Shown here: piece after piece, positions 55,041 through 64,000 of the stretch
Layout of the letters: every line of letters starts with the position of its first letter
Position numbering within the stretch: position 1 is the stretch's first letter
Assembly (NCBI GenBank): GCA_002104905.1
Contig: MCFE01000478.1
Span: 1 to 64,000, forward strand
Origin: Basidiobolus meristosporus CBS 931.73
Taxonomy: Eukaryota > Basidiobolomycota > Basidiobolomycetes > Basidiobolales > Basidiobolaceae
Length of the DNA: 64,000 nt
Direction: 5' to 3'
Position numbers and translations under genes: made by a program
The notes under the pieces: model-generated
Databases searched by the model: none
What the model saw: only the letters and a program-made list of their open reading frames with translations
Told to the model about the DNA's origin: nothing

Positions 55041-57056
55041 TCAATGCAAGTCTCTATACCCTGCACTAACATTAAGCCCAACCCCACACTCAACAAGTAA
55101 CTCCATTAAAATCCACCACTCAAAAAGTATTTCTGCTGTAATGCTCTGGTTCCACAACTTTAGCGGGAACCCATTGGCTTTATGCCACTGTTCATTCACT
55201 GGTTCCCACACATCCTGGTCTTCAGCTGGCACTGCAAGGTCTAGCTCCTTGTCTGCCAGTCTTTGCAATAAATCCTTGCAATATTCCAGTGCTTTTTCTT
55301 GAGCACTGCTTTGAAGAAGTACGGCAACATCTTGGTGTGCCTATTAATGTTCTAAAACTCCACTGAAGGTATTATGATAGTCTTTTGAGCTCTTGACGTT
55401 GTAGCCTTGTCTGTCAGTGGGATCTCCACTATGTCAACAATGGAGGCTGTGGAGGCTGTGGTAGACAAATTGCCTTTTTCAGCAAACTCATCTACCTTGC
55501 TGGAGTGTAGCTCAACTGGCGGCGCTTCCAACTCCTGTGAAAACAGCTGTTTTCTTGTTGGCAATTCTTCTTGGCTATGATGGGATTCAGTTTGTTCCTT
55601 GCTTGCGGTGTTAATTGGCAAGAACTGCAGTTAGTTTTGCATGCCTTCCTGTCTCTGGCTTGAGCAGACATTTTTCCCTTTACCTTTTCCTTTATCACTG
55701 CCAGGTCTTTCACTGCTACTTTGTCTGAGTGCTTTGTGTAAAGAACTACATCTTCTCCTGGATAAATTCTGCTCTGACGCATCTGTTTTGGCCTGCTTGT
55801 CCCTTGCTGGCACTCTTCTGGCAACCTGATGTTTCTTTTCTGCTTGTTTTGAGCTCTCAACTGTAGTTGTGACAGGCTCCTGCAAAAGCGGCAGGTTTTT
55901 TATCACTGCCAGGTCCTTCACTGCTACTTTGACTGGGTGCTTCTTAAGTGGTACTTTGCTTTTTCCTTGATAAATGTTGTGCTGGTGGATCCATGTCTGC
56001 CTGCATTCCCTATTGGCACTCTTCCAGCTACCTGACATCTCTTTGACACTTGTCTGAAGCTTTTGGCCCTGCTTGTAATGGGCTCTTGAGGAAGCTGCTG
56101 GTTTTTAGCCATGGCACCTTGTTCTTCTGCCTTTGATGGTTTCTGCTATTCTTAAGATACTTTCTTAGCATACCAATGCTGGCTCAAAATCTGTTTGCCT
56201 GTTTGAATCCAGGATAATGCTCATGGAACAAGTCAAGTGCATTCTGCTTGGCCTTGAGTTCCTGATGGTCCCATGGTATGCCAGCCTTAAGGTGATGGAG
56301 TGCTAGACTTCCAATGGCCTCTTGTTTATTAGCCCACTCTTCATTATTGTACTCAAGGGCTTCACAGATCTTAAATATCTTTTGATTTTTAGGCTTTGGT
56401 ATAAACACCACATTGTCTCCCTCCCATGCTGTGGTAGGTTTTTCTATGGGCTTTATCTTTGGGCACTGTTGTTGTGCTTCAAAGACTGTATAGTGTTCCT
56501 CTGCTGTTACATTGGGATATGGCTCAATTCATGGCTGAGACATTGAGCTACTTGAGTTTCTTCTTTGCAGAAAAGATACTGCTTTCTCTACCCAAGATAT
56601 TGATTGCTCTATACATATTGTCTGCTCATCCTGTTTCTGGACTATTTCCTGATTTCTTTGGGCCTTTGCATCTATCCTATCAGCCACTGCCCCTAATTGC
56701 TTCATTAATGCTTTGGTATGAGCTGACAACATACTTGCTAATATGGGTGGTGATGTTATCATGGCCACTTGCTGATCTTCAACTGAGGGTACAGCATTTG
56801 CTAAATTCTCATCTGCCTGAGCATAACAGTCAGATGGTGGCTCCACAGAGGTTCTCAATTGTCTACATGACTTAGAGCCAGAGGAGTCTACATTATTATC
56901 TTCAATGGGCACACTGTCCACAGGACCTTTTTTGGGTGTAGACCTGCTTGTTGCACTGAATGTCAAAGCAAGCTGTTGTCCAACAGTTCTTCTGTTGCCA
57001 TCAGCAATGGGGTTTGTTTGAGAACCAGACAAATTTGCTTTATTTTTTGGCAGCAC
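55041..57056 (-). pseudogene. Broken unknown coding body inside the foldback element
   Basis: Minus-strand frames follow one another: a 175-codon frame at 57056-56529 with a Gln/Glu-rich helix-like end (DAKAQRNQEIVQKQDEQTI), a 75-codon frame at 56411-56184 (NNEEWANKQEAIGSLALHHL) and Lys/Gln-rich pieces to 55041. Two direct repeats of about 207-bp spacing near 55692 and 55899 both encode VAVKDLAVIK. No transposase, reverse transcriptase or protease motif was found, so the function is unknown. Confidence 0.4.
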
Positions 57057-57470
57057 ATATATGGGAGTGAGTCAAACCAAAGGGGATATAGTGATATATG
57101 TACACATGTATGTGGTGCCACAACTTTATTTATAATGCTTACTATGACAGGTCATCATTGAATCTTACATTCATATAGGTGCGATGTCTCAAATACAAGA
57201 CTGTCTTAAGTTCACATGAGCATTGACCAAAAAGTGATATAATAGCGTTACATTGTTCAAGGTCAAACTGTTTGCCTCATGGACAAGATTACTTTGACTC
57301 AACACTGTAAGAAAAGAGAAAAAAGACCATGTGGCTATTCTGACAAGACTCTCAGCCATGAAGCACGCAGACAGCTTAGAAACTAATACAAGGATCATTG
57401 CCAGTGCTTTGCTACCCAAGTCATATTTGACCATTCATTAGTCACTACTGTACTAACATTATGTTGCCGG

Positions 57471-57864
57471 TGTGGTGGTGTATAAGTCCAAGGGAGAGAT
57501 ACATCCAACACTTCTCAAGTGTTTTGTGCGTGGGGTGTTCACTGGGTGCAATAACCTCTGGCAAAATCTTGCTAGGAATACTAGGGTTCTGTCTCTAATC
57601 TAATGTGAAGGGGAATAAAGCCACAAGCTTGTCAAGGGAAAACTATTGAGCTACAATCCCAAACTTAGTTGGCATCTTAACAAAAGTATGTGGTGGGTTC
57701 AGCATCATTTGAGATGACAATGTACTAAAGCTTCCAAAGTTAAAACAACTGTAAACTCCACAAGCAGGAACTTGATAAGAATGCAGCTGTGGTCAATAGT
57801 TACAAAGACAGAAAAGTATCTTTGCCTGTACAAGAACAAACTTGGGAAAGAATCAAATATAATA
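57471..57864 (-). repeat. Right arm of inverted repeat
   Basis: The arm runs from TGTGGTGGTGTATAAG to AATCAAATATAATA and is the reverse complement of 54505-54898 with few changes. Confidence 0.8.
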
Positions 57865-57879
57865 AAAGATACATACTCT

Positions 57880-58302
57880 GAGTATTCCTCACAAGTAGTG
57901 CCTCCAAGGTCAGTTGGCTGTCAGCATGGTTTCCTGGGAGTGTCCAGTGGTCTGGGGTTGGAAGTTCAGGTAGCAGCAGGTAGCAGTGATCACACTAATC
58001 AACAAGTTGGTATATTGATAAATGGATGATGATTTATTGTAGAGGGTTAGCCTCCCTTATATACTTTTCTTACTGGCTAAGTGAATACTAATCATGGTGT
58101 CCTAGAAGGTTCCAGATATCAATAGAAATCTTAATGACATTGCAATGACCTAAGAATGTTCTAAGTAGGTGCCAGAAGGTTCTAAGAGGCAAAGCACATC
58201 CCACCAACCAGTAATCAGTACTCCAAAGCCTGTGTGACATAGGGATACCATATATGGTATGGAAATAGTAGGGATGGTGACACGGGCTGATCATGTGTCA
58301 CA
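57880..58302 (-). repeat. Possible decayed chromovirus-type LTR
   Basis: On the minus strand it starts TGTGACACATGATCAG, like the Gypsy LTR at 60486-61012 (TGTCATGATCACATGACA). It shares that LTR's TATATAA-type segment and an AATAAATCAT polyadenylation-like sequence. The far end is unclear. Confidence 0.35.
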
Positions 58303-58514
58303 GGTACTGGCATGGGTACTTGCCTAATATAGAAGCACTTACTGCTAGTAATCTTACATAAAGTGGGGGATAACTTATGCAACAAGGTAAGCAGGTGTAA
58401 TAGTCAACCTGCTTATGGAATAATACTGATCAGGTGAGATAAATGCAATAAAACTAAAATAAGAGTAGTAGAGAAATAGTGAAGTAGAAAATATAGGAAT
58501 GAGCACATATATCA

Positions 58515-60485
58515 GTGGGTGTCACTTTGACCCCACTACACCAGCCAGTTGATGCTTCTATATTGGCACCTGGCTGTCTTTGCCACCTTGCGCAAACTGA
58601 GTCAGGTGAGTTTGTGACACCTTTAGGCTCACCTCAGCCTTCTGAATATGGCATGCAGAGTGACAGCTCAGACACAGAAGGTTCACTGATGGATTTTGAG
58701 CCTATCTCCCCTAACAACAGTATCATGTATGAGCCTGGTCAAATCCCTATATGCAATGAGACAACACCTGTTGAAACAAATGCCATGGATACTTTATGGA
58801 GCCAAGTGAGCCCAGTAGTCCATCTACTGGTGAATGATGTAATGTTGTGGCTAGTGAAGTGACATGTTTCCACTAATATTAGTAATGAGGGCTTTGAAGA
58901 TTTATTACTACTTCTTGCCAAAATCATACCAGGATGCAACATACCATGTACATGGTACAAGTGGACAACTTTCATGCGGCTGGCAACATATGATCCAGAG
59001 ACTGTCCTGATTCCAGCATGTGTTAACAGTTGCATGGCATTCACATCCAAAAATGCTATCATTGCAACATGTCCAAATTGTCAGGAATCCACCACCATTG
59101 AGGGAAAACATTGTTGACACTCTGGATATATTCCAGTCATACCCCATCTGTGGAAGCTGATGCAGTCCAACAAATATTGCAAAGCTATACAGTACTGCAC
59201 TAAGTATTAATCAAGTGCAAACATATCCAATACATTTGATGGCAAGCATTACAAACAGCTAAGAGGCAAGGGCTACTCTGAAGGTATGTATGACCACACC
59301 TTTGCTTTAGCACTTGATGGATTCTCATTAAACAAGTACTCTACCAGCAAATCCTGCTGGCCACTGATTCTCATCAATCTGAATCTGCCACCCATCTTAC
59401 GGTATCAGAGCAATGATCTGATGGTAGTCTCACTAGTATATGGGCCTATATCACCATCCAACCTGGATAGCTACCTGCATCCATTGCTGGATGAATTTTG
59501 TATGCTTTCCAGTGGGATAACAGTAAATTGCTATCATGTAAAAGCACATATTATTATCTGCATTGGAGATACCCCAGCCATCAGCAAGATAGCAGGTTTT
59601 TCCAGGCACAATGGACAGTATTGCTCTCAAATGTGTGAGATCCAGGGGATTAAATCCATAACTCACACACATTATTATTACCCAAGCACCAGCACTAAGA
59701 ACATCATCTCTCCACAGAGAGAAAATACAGAAGTAAGCATGCAATTGCAGCAAAGTTGGCAAGCTATTAGCAATTGGCCAGAATATGGAATCAATTGGAA
59801 ACCAGAGATACTTAAGATAGAGTGTATATGTTGGAGCAAAAGCTTTCCACTGGGAGCAGTGCTTTTGCTTTTGAACAATATCCCTATACATATGACCAAG
59901 TTGTACATGGGGCATTTCAAGCTAAATGAGCCCTATGAGATACTGGAGAAATTTGAAAGAATTGGCTAGATATTGCAGAGTATCTGCTACTCTAAGTACT
60001 TCTCACAGGCTCCACTTAATATTCATAAGCATATGCAACAATACAAATGCAAAGACTGGATGAACTGGATATGTATTTATTCAAGTGGTGTTCTGAAGCC
60101 ATTCCTACCAAGAGTATATTGGAAGCATTGGGAGTCATATGTGGACATTGTATGAATATTTATCCAAAAGCAGATCACCAATGCCAACTTGACGCATCTG
60201 CAGCTGTTGTGTGAGGAGTTTGTGATGGGATTTGAGTGGCTATACCACAAACATAAAGCTGAGAATGTGGATATCTGCTGCTACTGTATCCATTCTCTAC
60301 TCCATCTTGCATGGTGTGTGGAGAATATTGGACCTTACTTCACCTTTTGGGAGTTTCCTATGGAGTGGATGTGTGGGGAGATAGGAAGACAAGTCAAGTT
60401 GCAGGTACTACAATATCCTAATCTCATCAACAATATTACCTTCAAGTCTGCCATGGATGTAATGAGTTGGCACATGGAGGACAGC
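58515..60485 (+). pseudogene. CACTA (tnp2-type) DNA transposase relic
   Basis: One reading frame carries features of the tnp2 transposase family of CACTA/EnSpm elements. They are PCTWYKWTTFMRLATYDPE, a Cys-rich site (CVNSCMAF and TCPNCQES), ALALDGFSLNKYSTSKSCWP, LILINLNLPPILRYQSNDL, LVYGPISPSNLDSYLHPLLD and a YCSQMC site. Stops interrupt it at 58860, 59115, 59208, 59967 and 60153, but the frame never shifts. The C-terminal part is cut by the Gypsy LTR at 60486, after EDSC. CACTA ends were not found. Confidence 0.75.
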
Positions 60486-61012
60486 TGTTATGAATGGACA
60501 CAAAGCAGGAGAGTAGGGCTAGGCAAGGCAGGAGCAGGAAAGGACTTAGGTGTGGATCAACAAGGCAAGGCAGATTTCCAAGGCAAGGCTGTTTATTCAA
60601 GACCTGTGTTTAACAGACTGAGGAATACTAAGGGGGAATAGGACTTTATATACTTTTTGGTTATACTGATGCTGAGAGATATTGGCTAATACTAATGGGG
60701 TTGTGGGGTGAGGCACAGCAATGCGCTGGAGATAATAATATAGAAGGCAAGGCACTGAGACAGGATGGGGAAATGGATTGGGTCACCCAATCATGTGACT
60801 AAATCATGTGACCTGGTATTTCCATATATGATACTGGACTATGAAAAATATGATGGGAAACTTCCATGGAATGTTCCATTGTGTAACAAGGGTTTTAAAT
60901 GTTCAGGAACTTTCTGGAAGGTGGTAGAAGGTTCCAGAAGGAATCACTTAGAAATTGAGCTAGGAAGCTGAAACATGGCATGGGTGTTCATGGTTGTCAT
61001 GTGATCATGACA
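60486..61012 (-). repeat. 3' LTR of a Ty3/Gypsy chromovirus
   Basis: On the minus strand the 527-bp LTR starts TGTCATG and ends CATAACA, a near-perfect inverted terminal pair. A polypurine tract lies directly before it. The five bases beyond it (ACAGC, 60481-60485) are the expected target-site duplication; the other copy would lie beyond the window. Confidence 0.75.
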
Positions 61013-61027
61013 CTATTCTCCTCTTCC
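61013..61027 (-). promoter_or_regulatory. Polypurine tract (plus-strand primer site)
   Basis: GGAAGAGGAGAATAG on the minus strand directly adjoins the LTR start and also contains the final TAG of pol. Confidence 0.75.
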
Positions 61028-64000
61028 AGGCAAAGCTCTGTTTCCCTTTGGGGCAGGTTTTGCAGGATATTGCTAGTAAAACTGGGTAACTAGTTCTTGA
61101 CAATTAGTGAGATGGGTAGCTGGTTCCCATGTTTGGTCACTTGGACCATAACCAATCCAGTCTACTAAGTAGTACAGCTTTGACCAGATATACTTGGAGT
61201 CTAGAATGTGTTAAACTTCAAATTCTTGATGTTGGTCAACCTGGATGGCTTGGGGCTTTGCTTCTTGCTGGTTTGGCAAGGTGTTCCTACAATGCGGCTC
61301 CAGGAGGGACACATGGAAAGTATCATGGATTTTCATACTTGCTGGTAACTGTAGCTGATATACTATAGGGCTAAGCTTCTTCTTGATCTCGAAGGGACCA
61401 AGTTTCTTGAAATCCAACTTGTCACAAGGGCGGTTGGTGCTGATGTTTCTTCTGAGCAACCATACAGAATCTTCTTCATTAAGATCAGGGCTGGGGTGCC
61501 ATTTTAGATTGGCAAATTTCTTGTAGCTTTCCTGAGCTAAGGATAGTTCTTCCTTGAGGGTATTCTGGATATCCTGGATTGCTTGGGCATGTTCAGGTGC
61601 ATGTGGGCTCATTGGGTTTGTTGGAATCTGGATATCAAACTGAGGGCAGAATCCATAGTTTGCATAGAATGGTGTAAAACCGGTTGCACTATTGCTTCAG
61701 TTGTTGTAGGCAAACTCAGCAACAGGGAGTAGATCAATCCAATTGTCTTGCTGGTGATTGATATAGCACCGGAGGTATTGCTCTAGAATCTGGTTGATTC
61801 TTTCAGTCTGGCCATCAGACTGTGGATGAAAGGCAGTAGAGAGCTTGCCTTGAACACCAAGGTATTGCGTGAAGTGTTTCCAAAACTTGGACACAAACTG
61901 TGGGCCTCTATATGACACAATATCACTGGGGATACCATGAAGGTGGAAAATATTCTTCAGGACTAATGCGGCAGTTTCTTTTGCATCAGTGTTCTTACAG
62001 CAAGGGATAAAGTGAGCCATCTTGGTCAGCCAGTCAGCCACTACAAGTATAGCATTGAAGCCACATGACTCAGGGAGGTCAGTTATGAAGTCCATAGATA
62101 TTGATCTCCATTGGTGTTCTGGGATAGGCAAGGGCTGAAGAAGTCCATAGGGCTGGTGTCAGGCTGGTTTTGCATGGTTGCAAATATCACATGTCAGAAT
62201 GTACTGTTTGATGAGAGTTATCATTCTAGGCCACCAGAAATCTCTTTTGATAGCATTCAAGGTTTTGGCAGTACCAATGTGGCCTGCAGCCATTGAATCA
62301 TGCCAAGACTTAATGATGTCTAGCTGGGTGGCAAGCTCTGGGACATAAAGCTGCTGCTGGTGGTAGATGAGGTTGTTTATCAAATGCAGGTTCTGGATGT
62401 CTGGGAACTTGGGAGGGGGCCCAGCTGGGGATTCCAGATATTTCTTGATGGTGCTAGAAGTCAAATCAGAGGCTTGGGATTCTGATATCCTTACTAGGAA
62501 TGAAGGGACAACAAGACTTGAGGACTGGTGGGCAAGAATCTCAAAATGTTTCTTGCTCAGCAATTGGTGTTCCATTTGCCAACAGGCATCTTCTCCCTCT
62601 TCCAGGGCATATTCCTTTTTTCTGGACAGGGCATCAGGCTTTCCTTGCTTTGCACCAGGTCTATAGGTGATAGTAAAGTCAAAGCTGGTCAGGATGAGTG
62701 ACCATCTGGCTTGTCTCCGGTTTAGTACTTTGGAAGTTGCAAAGTACTCAAGGTTCTTTTGGTCACAGAAGACTTTGATTTTGTGTTTTGCACCATCCAG
62801 GTAGTGTCTCCATTGCTCAAAGGCTACAATGATGGCAAGCAACTCCTTATCATAGATATCATAGTTGATCTCTGCAGGGGAAAACTTCCAAGAGTAGAAT
62901 GCAATGGGGTACAACACATTGTCCGCAACACACTAGGAGAGTATGGCACCAAGGGCAAAATAAGAAGCATCAGTCTCCACTATGAACTGCTTCTCAAGGT
63001 CAGGGTGGGCAAGCAGGGGGGTCTTCAGGAAAGATTTCTTGAGTTGGTTGAATGGGCTGGATTGCTCCTCATTCCAGCCAAAAGGTGTGTTCTTCTGGGT
63101 AAGCTTTGTCAGAGGGGTGACTATCTTGGAGTAGTTGGCTATGAACCTGCAATAGAAGTTGGCAAATCCCAGGAAGGATTGTACTTCCTTGACTGAGCTT
63201 GGAGTTTTCCAGGATTGGACTGAGTCAACTTTCTTTGGGTCCATTCTTGTTCCCTCAGGGCTGATGAGATAACCAAGAAATTCCACTTCTCTCTGGTCAA
63301 ATTCACACTTCTCTAGCTTGGCATAGAGACTGGCAGAGTCTAGTTTTCTCAATACTTTCTTGACATGTTCATCATATTCATCCTGGTTCTTGGAGTATAT
63401 GAGAATATCATCAAGGTAGATTACCACAAACTGGTCAAGGTATTCACAGAATATGTCATTCATGAGGTGTTGAAACACAGCAGGGGCATTGGTGAGGACA
63501 AATGGCATTACTTTGTACTCAAAGTGGCCATATCTTGTGCAAAGGGCAGTTTTCCATTCATCACTGGGCTTGATTCTGACAAGGTTGTAAGCTCCTCTCA
63601 AGTCAATCTTGGTGAAGACTTGGGCAGCAGATAGCTGATTCAACAGTGTGTTGATCAGGGGCAGGGGGTAGTGGTTCTTGACTGTGATCTTATTCAAAGC
63701 ACAGTAGTCCACACACATTCTGAGGGTGCTATCCTTCTTCTTGACAAAGAGGGTTGGGGCTCCAGCAGGTGATTTGGAGTGCTGAATAAAACCCTTCTGG
63801 AGGTTTTCTTCAATATAACCATGGAGTTCTTTCAACTCCAGCTGGGAGAGGTTGTATATTGGGCCAAATGGAGGGACTTTTCCATCTTCAAGGTCAATAG
63901 GGCAGTCATAAGGCCAATGGTCAGGGAGGAGTTCTGCTTTCTTCTTGTCAAAGACATGGGCAAACTCTAGGTACTTGGCTGGTATGTTTGCTGAGGGGGC
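61013..64000 (-). mobile_element. Ty3/Gypsy chromovirus pol (nonsense-broken, runs off right edge)
   Basis: A single minus-strand frame encodes the usual order. First comes reverse transcriptase (FVKKKDSTLRMCVDYCALNK, VIYLDDILIYS). RNase H follows (VETDASYFALGAILS, YDKELLAIIVAFEQW), then the integrase zinc region (ending ILTCDICNHAKP) and core (HQWRSISMDFITDLPES, DGQTERINQILEQYLR). A C-terminal chromodomain closes it (YLVDWIGYG, TWEPATHL). This order defines a chromovirus. Stops break the frame at 62933 (TAG), 62159 (TGA), 61697 (TGA), 61211 (TAA) and 61073 (TAG), with no frameshift in 3 kb. The natural end is TAG at 61015-61013. Protease and gag would lie past 64000. As it stands the copy cannot encode a full polyprotein. 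Confidence 0.9.

Larger units (their letters stand above)
54505..57864. mobile_element. 3.4-kb element bounded by 394-bp inverted repeats
   Basis: The left arm 54505-54898 and right arm 57471-57864 are reverse complements with a few mismatches (for example TATTATATTTGATT on the left and AATCAAATATAATA on the right). Between them are minus-strand frames that I do not recognise. No clear target-site duplication is seen (AAAA on the left, AAAGA on the right). It could be a foldback or TIR DNA transposon, or two inverted copies of another repeat. Confidence 0.6.
51195..64000. other. CpG-depleted transposon compartment
   Basis: Many 60-bp lines here contain no CG at all, and by eye I find only some tens of CG in 12.8 kb. 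The gene-rich part to the left often has several per line. TG and CA are correspondingly common. All recognisable sequences in the block are transposable elements. Confidence 0.8.

Noticed and set aside
61013-64000. A reassigned stop codon (alternative nuclear code) to explain in-frame stops
   Set aside because: All three stops occur in the transposon frames, while RPA190, ARG8, homocitrate synthase and others end normally and contain none inside.
1-64000. CRISPR arrays, bacterial operons or prophage
   Set aside because: No regular spacer-repeat arrays; spliced fungal genes occur through the left 51 kb.

Overview
The window looks like nuclear DNA of a fungus. Genes are compact, with many short introns (about 55-67 bp), GT..AG ends and CTAAC/CTGAC-like branch sequences. 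The gene set is fungal: the lysine-pathway enzyme homocitrate synthase, an acetylornithine aminotransferase of the Arg8 type, a Mub1/SamB-type MYND protein, a Cti6-like PHD protein and RNA polymerase I subunit RPA190. Topoisomerase III with GRF and CCHC fingers, and the many recent duplicates, suggest an early-diverging (zoopagomycete or entomophthoromycete-like) fungus rather than an ascomycete yeast. That placement is an inference; no marker gene fixes the species.

Layout. 1-9.3 kb: the 5' end of an ENA-type P-ATPase, a broken PAF-acetylhydrolase-like gene, an aquaglyceroporin, a DHA2-type MFS transporter and a neutral ceramidase with an 8-nt microexon. 9.6-18.1 kb: topoisomerase III, a small unknown protein, a five-exon NUDT15-like Nudix hydrolase and a PHD-finger protein. 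18.4-28.9 kb: a two-gene block (ARG8 plus the 3' end of a large membrane-protein gene) is present twice, flanking an 851-residue FAD/NAD(P)-type protein. ARG8 is intact only in the first copy and the membrane protein only in the second. 29-34.9 kb: homocitrate synthase, a MYND protein, the SDH assembly factor SDHAF3 and a divergent GNAT protein. 36.4-41.6 kb: RPA190. 43.1-50.7 kb: two tail-to-tail ADP/ATP carrier genes encoding the same protein, relics of a third carrier and of a cyclin gene, an intact cyclin K/T-like gene and a twin-CX9C (Mix17/CHCHD2) protein.

From about 51.2 kb to the end the character changes sharply. CpG dinucleotides almost disappear, host genes stop, and the DNA is nested transposon debris: Copia LTRs and gag fragments, a 3.4 kb element bounded by 394-bp inverted repeats, a CACTA (tnp2-type) transposase relic with five in-frame stops, and a chromodomain Ty3/Gypsy element that has inserted into that transposase and runs off the right edge. 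The two longest reading frames here are broken by stop codons but not by frameshifts. This fits decay by C-to-T change in a methylated compartment.

Themes. Several genes serve mitochondrial metabolism (ARG8, SDHAF3, ADP/ATP carriers, CHCH protein) and several serve chromatin or transcription (RPA190, PHD protein, cyclin). The plus- and minus-strand genes show no operon-like logic. The most informative features are the recent duplications with partial gene loss and the compositional boundary at about 51.2 kb.
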